Assembly: GCF_000190535.1 (NCBI RefSeq)
Contig: NC_015160.1
Coordinates: forward strand, 1,798,001 to 1,862,000
Direction of reading: 5' to 3'
DNA: 64,000 nt
Source: Odoribacter splanchnicus DSM 20712
Lineage (GTDB): Bacteria > Bacteroidota > Bacteroidia > Bacteroidales > Marinifilaceae
A program made the translations under genes and the position numbers. The notes under the pieces were generated by a model. That model was not told the DNA's origin. It searched no databases and saw only the letters and a list, made by a program, of their open reading frames with translations. Every line of letters begins with the position of its first letter. Positions within the stretch are counted from its first letter, which is position 1. Below are positions 17,608 through 25,485 of this stretch, one piece after another.

Positions 17608-19557
17608 ATGACAATGAACAAAAAGTTATTGACTATGGCGCTCTCACTGACGGTTATTCCGTCAGTTCTTTTGGCGCAGAAATCGGCTACGGAACACACT
17701 ATCCGTGCCAACGAAGCTGTAAAGACGGAACTGAATTTCAACGACCGTCAGGATTATGAAGATGCCAACCGGGGCTTTATCGCAAGTATCGATGGAAACG
17801 CTGTACTGGACAAAGAAGGCAAAGTTTCTTATTCTGTGGAAGAATGGGATTTTCTGAAGAGCAATACTCCTCAGACAGCCAACCCGAGTCTGTGGAGACA
17901 GTCGCAACTCAACCGCATAAACGGACTGTTTGAAGTGATACCCGACAAACTTTACCAGGTGAGAGGATTCGACATAGCCAACATGACTTTCATCCGTTCT
18001 GACAATGGTTGGATTATCATTGACGTGACGACTACAGATGCCGCTGCCAAGGCGGGCTATGACCTCATTAAGAAGCATGTGGCAGACCTACCTGTACAAG
18101 GCGTAATTTTCACCCACCCTCATGGCGACCATTACGGAGGTATCGCTGCGGTGAAGGAGGCTTCATCTAAAAAGGATTTCGACATCATCGCTCCCAAAGG
18201 CTTCATGGCCTCGGCACAAAACGAAAACGTGCTGGCCGGAGTGGCTATGACCCGCCGTGCCACTTATATGTATGGTTTGCAATTGCAACCGGGTGAAAAA
18301 GGTACATTGGGTTGTGGTCTGGGACAGCGTATGTCAACGGGTAGCAAAGGTATCGCCCGCCCTACCATTGAAATAGCAAACACCGGAGAGAAACATACCA
18401 TTGACGGCGTGGAGATGGAGTTTGTCTATGTACTTGACACAGAAGCTCCCGTGGAAATCATGATTTGGCTTCCGCAATTGAAAGCCTTCTGTACGGCAGA
18501 AGATATGACGCACAACATGCATAATCTGCAAACGTTGCGTGGTGCGAAAGTGCGCAACGGACTGCTGTGGAGTAAGGCGGTGGATACGGCTATCGAACGT
18601 TACGGAGACCAGGTGGAGGTGTCATTCTCCACCCATCACTGGCCCACTTGGGGCAATGAACGCATCGTGAACTACTGGGAAGCTCAACGTGATATGTATC
18701 GCTATCTGCACGACCAGACCCTGCATTTGGCTAACCGTGGGCTGACTCCTGATGAAATTGCCGAAGAGATGAAACTCCCCGCTTCGCTGGCATCGCAGTT
18801 CAACTGCCGTGGCTACTACGGTACGCTGAGCCACAACGTCAAGGCGCAGTATGACCTTTACTTCGGCTGGTTCGATGGCAATCCGGCACATCTTAACCCG
18901 CTGCCCCCTTCGGAATTGGGTGCCAAGTATGTAGAAGCTATAGGTGGTGCAGATAAAGTGCTCGAAGTGGCCAAGGCCTCGTATGCCAAAGGTGAATACC
19001 GCTGGGTAGCTACGCTACTGGATAATCTCGTTTTTGCCGAACCCGAAAACAAAGAAGCACGCCAGTTGTTGGCCGACACATATTCCCAATTAGGCTATCA
19101 GGCGGAAAGCGGTCCGTGGCGTAACTTCTACTTGACTGGGGCTCAAGATTTATTCAAGAAGAATGTGCCTTACACATCAAAACTCATCAATGACGGTGTA
19201 TTGTCCCAGATGGATATGGGCACTTTGCTCGACTACTGCGCCATCCAGTTGAACGGGGAGAAAGCTGGCGGAAAGGAAGCTGTTATCAACATTAACTTCA
19301 CAGATACGAAAGAGAAGGTGATGCTGATGCTCAATAATGGGGTGTTGAATCACCGCCTTGGCAGCCAGGATAAAAAAGCTGACCTGACCATGGAGATTGC
19401 GAAAATGGATTTCGTCAAACTGTTCTTCGGCAGAACGGATTTACAAACTTTGCATAAGACGAACAAGGTGAAAACTACCGGAGACACCAAAGCTATAGAT
19501 ATTATCCGTAGTGCCTGCGAACCGGCAGATCCTAACTTCAACATTGTGTTGCCGTAA
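17608..19557 (+). CDS. Secreted alkyl sulfatase (SdsA1/BDS1-like metallo-beta-lactamase fold)
   Basis: This enzyme of about 649 residues should hydrolyse alkyl sulfates to alcohol and sulfate in the periplasm. It has a signal peptide (MNKKLLTMALSLTVIPSVLLAQ), a metallo-beta-lactamase domain with the metal motif THPHGDHYGG (about residues 168-177) and the second-shell TAEDMTHNMHN, a helical dimerisation region, and a C-terminal SCP2-like domain (from about 530, NINFTDTKEKVMLMLNNGV). This is the full SdsA1 layout. The frame begins at 17569, but the promoter-like sequence and the signal peptide favour 17608 or 17614. It is divergent from an AraC gene and closed by a terminator, forming a stand-alone two-gene module. 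Arginine is written almost only with CGT/CGC, unlike the CGG-rich neighbours. Confidence 0.92.
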   Translation: MTMNKKLLTMALSLTVIPSVLLAQKSATEHTIRANEAVKTELNFNDRQDYEDANRGFIASIDGNAVLDKEGKVSYSVEEWDFLKSNTPQTANPSLWRQSQLNRINGLFEVIPDKLYQVRGFDIANMTFIRSDNGWIIIDVTTTDAAAKAGYDLIKKHVADLPVQGVIFTHPHGDHYGGIAAVKEASSKKDFDIIAPKGFMASAQNENVLAGVAMTRRATYMYGLQLQPGEKGTLGCGLGQRMSTGSKGIARPTIEIANTGEKHTIDGVEMEFVYVLDTEAPVEIMIWLPQLKAFCTAEDMTHNMHNLQTLRGAKVRNGLLWSKAVDTAIERYGDQVEVSFSTHHWPTWGNERIVNYWEAQRDMYRYLHDQTLHLANRGLTPDEIAEEMKLPASLASQFNCRGYYGTLSHNVKAQYDLYFGWFDGNPAHLNPLPPSELGAKYVEAIGGADKVLEVAKASYAKGEYRWVATLLDNLVFAEPENKEARQLLADTYSQLGYQAESGPWRNFYLTGAQDLFKKNVPYTSKLINDGVLSQMDMGTLLDYCAIQLNGEKAGGKEAVININFTDTKEKVMLMLNNGVLNHRLGSQDKKADLTMEIAKMDFVKLFFGRTDLQTLHKTNKVKTTGDTKAIDIIRSACEPADPNFNIVLP

Positions 19558-19585
19558 ACAGGAACAATATATTGATTTTTAACAT

Positions 19586-19616
19586 GGCGGGTACATAGAT
19601 GTGTATCCGCCTTTTT
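19586..19616 (+). terminator. Rho-independent terminator after alkyl sulfatase gene
   Basis: Arms GGCGGGTACA (19586-19595) and TGTATCCGCC (19602-19611) pair with one mismatch around a 6-base loop and are followed by five T. Confidence 0.8.
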
Positions 19617-19960
19617 CGTATCATCGCATGTGACTAAGTTTGCATCAGCAGACATAGCAAATTTGTTCTCCTGTCTCCTCCCTCAAAATGATCAAAAGCC
19701 ACTAATAGAAGGATCTGGTACAAAACTATGTACTTCTTTCGATTTCAAACACTTTGCATTATTTTCTCCAAAGCCATCTGTATGTGAGCGAGTTTTCGTA
19801 TATTTGTTCTCTAATTGATGATTATAACTGAAGATAAAGTTCCTGCCGTCGATTGAATTTATTATTGGGTCGGTGAGAATGGGGAATACGATTTTATTTA
19901 TACTAAGCTAAACGAACAAATTCGTTTGTTTTTCGTTTTGCTATCGAACTGTGTTTTATT
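19617..19960. other. Intergenic region without a convincing gene
   Basis: About 340 AT-rich bases. A 62-codon plus-strand frame (19630-19818) has no protein-like pattern and is not called. A small hairpin AAACGAA/TTCGTTT lies at 19910-19927, followed by a T-rich stretch, in the probable leader of the HAD gene. No good -33/-7 pair was found. Confidence 0.5.
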
Positions 19961-20668
19961 ATGGTCGAGATAAAAAAAGGGCATCTGTTGAAAGCTGTAC
20001 TCTTCGATATGGACGGCGTATTATTCGATTCGATGAAGAATCATACGTTAGCTTGGTATAGAGCTTTGTCTTCCCGGAAGATCCCTTGTGAAAGAGATGA
20101 ATTTTATCAATATGAGGGAGCTACAGCCGAATGGACAATTAATTTGATTTTTGAGCGGACCTATCATCGGCAAGCGACTAAACAGGAGATTGAAGAACTA
20201 TATACCTTAAAAAGTAAATATTTTAATGAGTTGCCTGAGGCCAGGCCTATGCCAGGGGCCAAAGAGGTTTTGAAGATCGTCCGGGAGCACGGTTTATTGC
20301 CCGTTGTCGTTACCGGTTCCGGTCAACAATCGTTGTTAAAACGGTTGACCGAAGAATATGCCGGTTTTGTCGATGCTTCGACTTTGGTGACTGCTTTCGA
20401 TGTCGAGCATGGTAAACCCCATCCGGAACCTTACCTGAAAGGCCTGAAAAAAGCACATGCTATGCCCGACGAAGCTTTCATTATAGAAAATGCACCTTTG
20501 GGGGTAAAAGCCGGTGTAGCGGCTGGAGTTTTCACTATCGCCGTGAATACAGGGCCTATTCCTGAAAAACAATTGCAAGAGGCCGGAGCTGACTTGATCT
20601 ATCCGGATATGTCGGCTTTACAAAAGTATTTGCCGCAACTATTGGCCGGACATCATAACCGGGCCTGA
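19961..20668 (+). CDS. HAD-family phosphatase, beta-phosphoglucomutase-like
   Basis: This 235-residue cytoplasmic enzyme shows all HAD motifs: motif I AVLFDMDGVLFDS (nucleophile D16, acid D18), motif II VVVTGSG, motif III Lys in EHGKPHPEPY, and motif IV-like IIENAPLGVKAG. In motif IV the first acidic residue is Glu followed by Asn (IIEN), as in beta-phosphoglucomutase-like members that have ED or EN there. A helical cap lies between motifs I and II (about 20-95). Substrate is probably a sugar phosphate, but the sequence does not decide between mutase and phosphatase. It stands alone with no operon partner. Confidence 0.88.
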   Translation: MVEIKKGHLLKAVLFDMDGVLFDSMKNHTLAWYRALSSRKIPCERDEFYQYEGATAEWTINLIFERTYHRQATKQEIEELYTLKSKYFNELPEARPMPGAKEVLKIVREHGLLPVVVTGSGQQSLLKRLTEEYAGFVDASTLVTAFDVEHGKPHPEPYLKGLKKAHAMPDEAFIIENAPLGVKAGVAAGVFTIAVNTGPIPEKQLQEAGADLIYPDMSALQKYLPQLLAGHHNRA

Positions 20669-20681
20669 ATTTTCCGGATTG

Positions 20682-20966
20682 CTAATCTATCGTATATCCA
20701 GAGAAATAGGTTTGAACAAAACCCATTGCCAATATAACCACCCATATCCCGGAAGGATTGCATTTCTCCCAGAATAAATGAGTTAATTCTTGACCCGATA
20801 GCTGGAATTGCCGGGCTACTTCTTCAAAATAAGCATTGTTCGAAAGCTGATCCGATAGTTGTAAGCCCTTCTCTGCTACTAGTTTCCGCGCCATAACTAC
20901 TTTATCCGACATTTGCTGATAGACGCCTCCGGAAATAATACCGGCAAACACCTTTCCTAGAAACAC
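20682..20966 (-). pseudogene. C-terminal remnant of an MFS-type transporter
   Basis: A 94-codon frame starting at a GTG encodes one truncated membrane segment (VFLGKVFAGIISGGVYQQM), a charged loop (KVVMARKLVAEKGLQLSDQL, then LTHLFWEKCNPSG) and a final membrane helix (IWVVILAMGFVQTYFS). This reads as the last two helices of a major-facilitator transporter of the kind common in Bacteroidales. The rest of the gene is missing upstream, where a stop codon and then a dispersed repeat (21021-21114) follow. It is convergent with the HAD gene, 13 bases away. Confidence 0.5.
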
Positions 20967-21020
20967 TGGTATAAAAGAAGGTGTTTATATACATGTTTAC
21001 CTTAAACGCAGATATATTTT

Positions 21021-21114
21021 TTCTTTCTATTCCGATTTCGGGTTTTATACCGTCAGACCGGGTCGTCTGGAACGGTCCGCTAAGGCTTTCTTTCTCTGAC
21101 CGGCGGAACTCCTC
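21021..21114 (-). repeat. Dispersed non-coding repeat, copy B
   Basis: On the minus strand this matches 7414-7493 closely along its length, with an additional block of about 14 bases (TTCCAGACGACCCG) in the middle. An unrelated inverted repeat AAAGGCATGG/CCATGCCTTT lies just beyond it (21148-21157 and 21210-21219). The element abuts a transporter gene remnant, as copy A abuts another gene fragment. Confidence 0.65.
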
Positions 21115-21279
21115 ACTCCGTTCGTCAGTGATAGAAAAAGCCAGTGTAAAGGCATGGGGACTGAACGTTACTTACGGCTTCAAGAAACCAAAGAAAAATC
21201 GGGCTTTGTCCATGCCTTTTCAAAGTTATAAATTATCGAATTATTAATTAATGTACAAATGTACGACTGAATAATTCTA

Positions 21280-21789
21280 CTATAAATCGGGACATTGCTG
21301 CAAAATGGATTGCATAATGACAGCTGCAGCCTCGGCATCGGCCAGGGCATGATGATGATTTTTCAGGTCATATCCGCAAAAGGAAGAAACGGTATGCAAC
21401 TGATAATTTTCCAGTCCTTTAAATAATTTCCGGGAAAGGCGGTAGGTACAGTAAAAGGAGTAACCGGGATAATCCATTTCGTAAAGCCGAAAGACAGCTT
21501 TCAGGCATCCCTCGTCGAACATGCTATTGTGAGCCACCAAAGGTATCCCTTCAATCATCGGAGCAATTTCCCGCCATACCGTAGGAAAAGCCAGAGCTTC
21601 CTCGGTATCCTCCCGACTCAAACCGTGAATAGCTGTATTACGCCGGGAATAAAAATTCGGTGCAGGATGAATCAGACTGTAAAACCGGTCTTCGATCACC
21701 CCCCGGTTCATCACGACGATCCCCACCGAACAAACACTGGTCTGCTGCCAATTGGCTGTCTCGAAATCTATTGCAGCAAATTTCTCCAT
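21280..21789 (-). CDS. DnaQ-like 3'-5' exonuclease
   Basis: This 169-residue protein is a single DEDDh exonuclease domain. Exo I is FAAIDFETAN (D8, E10), Exo II is LVAHNSMFDEG, and Exo III is HHALADAEAAA with the catalytic His and Asp. Such small proteins resemble the DNA polymerase III epsilon subunit but have no polymerase-binding tail here, so it is more likely a stand-alone exonuclease for DNA or RNA repair than the replicative proofreader. Confidence 0.9.
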   Translation of the reverse strand: MEKFAAIDFETANWQQTSVCSVGIVVMNRGVIEDRFYSLIHPAPNFYSRRNTAIHGLSREDTEEALAFPTVWREIAPMIEGIPLVAHNSMFDEGCLKAVFRLYEMDYPGYSFYCTYRLSRKLFKGLENYQLHTVSSFCGYDLKNHHHALADAEAAAVIMQSILQQCPDL

Positions 21790-21841
21790 TTTTACTTCAG
21801 CATTTATTTAGACAAAAATACATCATTAAAGCTTAAGATTT

Positions 21842-23437
21842 TCAAAACCCAGGCAACTGCATGACTACTGTGGGTATCAGTAACAGAAAACCCAGGACGA
21901 CAAACAACAGGAGGATTTTGGCAAACCATTTTACCCACACCTCATAGGGAATGCGGGCGATTCCCAAAGCACCGATCAATACGGCGGAGGTGGGCGTGAT
22001 CATATTGGTAAAGCCATCACCGAACTGGAAAGCCATCACTGTAGCCTGCCGGGAAATACCGATGACATCCGAGAAGGGAGCCATAATCGGCATCGTCAAA
22101 GCAGCTTTGGCCGATCCCGAAGGGATGATGATATTGATCAGCGTCTGAATTACATACATCGCACCAACCGAAGCCACTCTTCCGGCCTCGTTCATCAGAG
22201 AAGCCAAGGCATGTAATATAGGATCGATAATACGCCCGTCCTGCAAAATCTGGATGATTCCTCCGGCCAGTCCGACCACAATAGCCGCCGATAAGATATC
22301 TTTAGCTCCTTCGAGAAACAATTTGATGATGCTGTCGGTATCTTTGCCCGCAGCATACCCCGTCAACACTCCCATCGCCAGAAAAATCGCCGAAATTTCG
22401 GGCAGATACCAACCATGCCCCATCACTCCGATCACCAGAAAAATGACCGTAAAAGCCAGGATAGAAAGGATAAAAAAATGGAAAGATTTCCGTAGCCCCA
22501 ACCATCCGAACAAAGCGAACAAAACCGTACCGACCGGTACAGCATAAAAAGTGACCGAAGCATTCCCCAAACTAAAAGTAGTAACCGGATAAACGACAGC
22601 AAAAATAATCAGAGACACGAGAATCAATCCATACACGATATAAGAAGCCACCGGGATCGTATAAGCAACCTCTTCGCCACTTTCGGTACGGCGATTCCGC
22701 CAATATTCGTCGGCCCGATACATCGGGGAAAGGGTCGGATTGCGTTTCACCCGGGCCGCATAGATCAACACACAGGCAACTAAAATCACGGTGAGCAAAA
22801 ACCAGCAAAACAAGCGGTATTCAAAACCGGAAAACAAAGGTAAACCGGAAAGTCCCTGAGCGATACCGATGGTAAACGGATTCAGGATCGCTCCGGCAAA
22901 TCCCACGTGGGCCGCAACATAGACCATACACAATCCGGTAATCGAATCATACCCCATCGAAATAGCCAAAGGTACAATGATAATCACAAAAGCCAGCGTT
23001 TCTTCGCTCATACCGAAAACAGCCCCGAACATACTGAACAAGAAGATAATCATAGCGATCACCAGATTGTTCACCCCGATCCGCTTCATAAAACGATGCC
23101 GTTCCAATCCCTGCGTAAAACGCAAAAAAGAAAAAATCCCGACATCGATCGCCCGGCTATTGTTCATAATCTGAAAAGCCCCGCCGATAATCAGTAAAAA
23201 GGCTATGATTCCGGCCTGCTTCTCAAATCCTTGCAACAAAGCGGAAAATACCTGCCAGGTCTGTGGAACCGATTCCACCGCATGATAAGAATTATCGACA
23301 ATCACCGACCGGGTCGTTCCGTTGACCTCGACGGTATGGCGACTATACTCTCCCGCCGGAATAATCCAGGACAAGACGGCACAAAGCAGAATAATCGAAA
23401 AAATAATCGTATAAGTATGAGGAATCTTTTTCAGCAT
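21842..23437 (-). CDS. YfcC/DcuC-family membrane transporter
   Basis: This 531-residue protein has about 12 hydrophobic helices and the pattern of the YfcC family (C4-dicarboxylate/amino-acid antiporter superfamily): N-terminal PHTYTIIFSIILLCAVLSW followed by IIPAGEYSR, the GMSEETLAFVIIIVPLAISM segment, and the C-terminal hairpin NIIIPSGSAKAALTMPIMAP and ITPTSAVLIGALG. Members exchange basic amino acids or dicarboxylates; the substrate cannot be read from the sequence. The gene is single, with a -7 element TACCTTTG on the minus strand at 23485-23492. Confidence 0.9.
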   Translation of the reverse strand: MLKKIPHTYTIIFSIILLCAVLSWIIPAGEYSRHTVEVNGTTRSVIVDNSYHAVESVPQTWQVFSALLQGFEKQAGIIAFLLIIGGAFQIMNNSRAIDVGIFSFLRFTQGLERHRFMKRIGVNNLVIAMIIFLFSMFGAVFGMSEETLAFVIIIVPLAISMGYDSITGLCMVYVAAHVGFAGAILNPFTIGIAQGLSGLPLFSGFEYRLFCWFLLTVILVACVLIYAARVKRNPTLSPMYRADEYWRNRRTESGEEVAYTIPVASYIVYGLILVSLIIFAVVYPVTTFSLGNASVTFYAVPVGTVLFALFGWLGLRKSFHFFILSILAFTVIFLVIGVMGHGWYLPEISAIFLAMGVLTGYAAGKDTDSIIKLFLEGAKDILSAAIVVGLAGGIIQILQDGRIIDPILHALASLMNEAGRVASVGAMYVIQTLINIIIPSGSAKAALTMPIMAPFSDVIGISRQATVMAFQFGDGFTNMITPTSAVLIGALGIARIPYEVWVKWFAKILLLFVVLGFLLLIPTVVMQLPGF

Positions 23438-23575
23438 AGCACATTAAATAATTAAACTTTTACGACACGCATACGGTGAGGGAACAAAGGTATATATATT
23501 TTTTTATTGATCTATGTTTTATTCTACACATCGCGGGAAAAATCGGTTAGACGATTAACAATCCGGGGAACAGTT

Positions 23576-23606
23576 TTTGTCGTACAACAAATTATTGCGA
23601 AATTTG
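23576..23606 (+). promoter_or_regulatory. Promoter of dapD-ddh
   Basis: TTTG (23576-23579), 19 bases, then GAAATTTG (23599-23606), one base from TAnnTTTG. The predicted RNA start lies downstream of the first in-frame start at 23577, so translation should begin at the ATG at 23664. Confidence 0.6.
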
Positions 23607-23663
23607 CAATTCCAGAGACATCCTGGGCATAGGCACTTTCGTCCGACAAAAAACGAGTTAGAA

Positions 23664-24482
23664 ATGTATACAGCAATCAGAAAAATCATTGAAGCAGCCT
23701 GGGAGAACCGGGAATTATTGAAGAAAGAAGAGACCCGGTCGGCTATCGATCAGGTAATCGGGTTACTGGACAAAGGGAAATTGCGCACGGCTACTCCAAC
23801 CGACGAAGGTTGGCAAGTGAACGAATGGGTAAAAAAAGCGGTTATCTTATATTTTCCAACCCAACCCATGTCGACCATGACCACGGGACCATTCGAGTAT
23901 CACGATAAGATCCGGCTCAAACAAGATTATGCAGAATTAGGAGTACGGGTAGTTCCTCCGGCTGCCGCCCGCTATGGAGCCTATGTCGCCCCGGGAGTGG
24001 TGATGATGCCTTCCTATGTCAATATCGGTGCTTATGTCGATTCGGGAACGATGGTAGACACCTGGGCGACTGTCGGTTCGTGTGCCCAGATCGGGAAAAA
24101 TGTACATCTCAGCGGAGGAGTCGGAATCGGAGGAGTATTGGAACCGGTACAAGCTGCACCGGTCATTATCGAGGACAACTGCTTCATCGGTTCGCGTTGT
24201 ATTATTGTGGAAGGTGCCCATCTGGAAGAAGAAGTCGTGCTGGGTGCGAATACGGTAATCACCGCCTCGACCAGGATCATCGACGTCACGGGAAATGAAC
24301 CGATAGAATACCAGGGTTATGTGCCGGCCCGGTCCGTCGTGATCCCCGGTTCCCGAAAAAAACAATTTCCTGCCGGCGAATACGAAGTGCCTTGTGCGCT
24401 GATCATCGGAAAAAGAAAAGCATCTACCGACCTGAAAACCTCGTTGAACAGTGCATTACGGGAATTCGACGTGCCGGTATAA
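23664..24482 (+). CDS. dapD: Tetrahydrodipicolinate N-succinyltransferase
   Basis: This 272-residue enzyme adds succinate to tetrahydrodipicolinate in the succinylase branch of lysine and meso-diaminopimelate synthesis. The N-terminal helical domain (about 1-95) includes GWQVNEWVKKAVILYF; the left-handed beta-helix follows with hexapeptide repeats (SYVNIGAYVDSGTMVDTWAT, VHLSGGVGIGGVLEPVQAAP, CFIGSRCIIVEGA). Length and motifs match DapD. The ATG at 23664 is favoured by the promoter at 23576-23606. The ddh gene follows 40 bases later. Confidence 0.96.
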   Translation: MYTAIRKIIEAAWENRELLKKEETRSAIDQVIGLLDKGKLRTATPTDEGWQVNEWVKKAVILYFPTQPMSTMTTGPFEYHDKIRLKQDYAELGVRVVPPAAARYGAYVAPGVVMMPSYVNIGAYVDSGTMVDTWATVGSCAQIGKNVHLSGGVGIGGVLEPVQAAPVIIEDNCFIGSRCIIVEGAHLEEEVVLGANTVITASTRIIDVTGNEPIEYQGYVPARSVVIPGSRKKQFPAGEYEVPCALIIGKRKASTDLKTSLNSALREFDVPV

Positions 24483-24522
24483 GAGATATAAAACAGATTC
24501 AGATTATTAAGATTAGAAATAT

Positions 24523-25419
24523 ATGGAGAAAATTAAAGCAGCCGTTATCGGATACGGCAATATCGGGAGATATGTAATAGAAGCTCTTCAAGTTGCTCCC
24601 GATTTCGAGATCGTGGGTGTTGTGCGCCGGAATGCCGCCGATGTACCGGCAGAATTGGACAAATACAAAGTAGTAAGCCATCTGCAGGATTTGGAAGGGG
24701 TTCAGGTAGCTATTTTATGTAACCCGACCCGCAGCGTGGAACACTATGCAACCGAAGCCCTCCGGCTAGGTATCAATACGGTAGACAGTTTCGACATACA
24801 CACTCAAACCGTCGATTTACACCGCACTTTGGGAGAAGTGGCCCGCAAACACCATGCAGTGTCCATTATGTCGGCCGGCTGGGACCCGGGGACGGATTCC
24901 GTAATACGCGCATTATTGGAAGCCTGTGCACCCAAGGGGTTGACTTATACCAACTTCGGTCCGGGCATGAGTATGGGACATACAGTAGCCGTTAAAGCAA
25001 TCGAAGGAGTAAAGGCCGCCCTGTCTATGACTATCCCCACGGGAACCGGGATTCATCGCAGAATGGTATATATCGAACTTCAGGAAGGATATCCCTTCGG
25101 TGAAGTTGCACAAAAGATCAAAAACGATCCCTATTTCGCCCATGACGAAACCCACGTGATGCAGGTGGAAAACGTAGACACATTGCTCGACATGGGGCAC
25201 GGCGTGAACCTCACCCGGAAAGGGGTATCCGGTAAAACGCAAAACCAGTTGTTTGAATTCAACATGCACATCAACAACCCGGCCCTGACGGCACAAATCA
25301 TGGTATCGGCCGCCCGTGCCACCATACGCCAGCAACCGGGCTGCTACTCTCTCATCGAAATTCCAATGATCGATATGCTTTACGGCGACCGGGAAGAACT
25401 TATCAGGCATCTAGTATAA
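24523..25419 (+). CDS. ddh: meso-Diaminopimelate D-dehydrogenase
   Basis: This 298-residue NADPH-dependent enzyme converts tetrahydrodipicolinate to meso-diaminopimelate in one step. The N-terminal Rossmann fold begins KAAVIGYGNIGRYVIEAL; later motifs include SAGWDPGTDSVIRALLEA, TNFGPGMSMGHTVAVKAIEG and RKGVSGKTQNQLFEFNMHIN, all typical of Ddh. It lies in the same operon as dapD, which serves the alternative succinylase route from the same substrate. The gene ends inside a hairpin that may serve as a terminator for both converging operons. Confidence 0.95.
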   Translation: MEKIKAAVIGYGNIGRYVIEALQVAPDFEIVGVVRRNAADVPAELDKYKVVSHLQDLEGVQVAILCNPTRSVEHYATEALRLGINTVDSFDIHTQTVDLHRTLGEVARKHHAVSIMSAGWDPGTDSVIRALLEACAPKGLTYTNFGPGMSMGHTVAVKAIEGVKAALSMTIPTGTGIHRRMVYIELQEGYPFGEVAQKIKNDPYFAHDETHVMQVENVDTLLDMGHGVNLTRKGVSGKTQNQLFEFNMHINNPALTAQIMVSAARATIRQQPGCYSLIEIPMIDMLYGDREELIRHLV

Positions 25420-25433
25420 AAAGATGCCTGATA
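25401..25433. terminator. Hairpin between converging operons
   Basis: TATCAGGCATCT (25401-25412) and AGATGCCTGATA (25422-25433) pair perfectly around a 9-base loop that contains the ddh stop codon. No long T-run follows on either strand, so terminator strength is uncertain. Confidence 0.5.
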
Positions 25434-25485
25434 CCTTTCCCCGGAATATTTGGCAATGAATCGGAATCTAAATCCGCAAAGACAA

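Noticed and set aside
19630..19818. Possible 62-residue small protein
   Set aside because: No promoter, no ribosome site, no hydrophobic or repeat pattern; falls in an intergenic region after a terminator.
20981..21247. Possible 88-residue plus-strand protein
   Set aside because: It overlaps dispersed repeat copy B in the antisense direction and has no protein-like pattern.
23577..23663. 29-residue N-terminal extension of DapD
   Set aside because: The extension overlaps the predicted promoter and DapD proteins normally start near the ATG at 23664.
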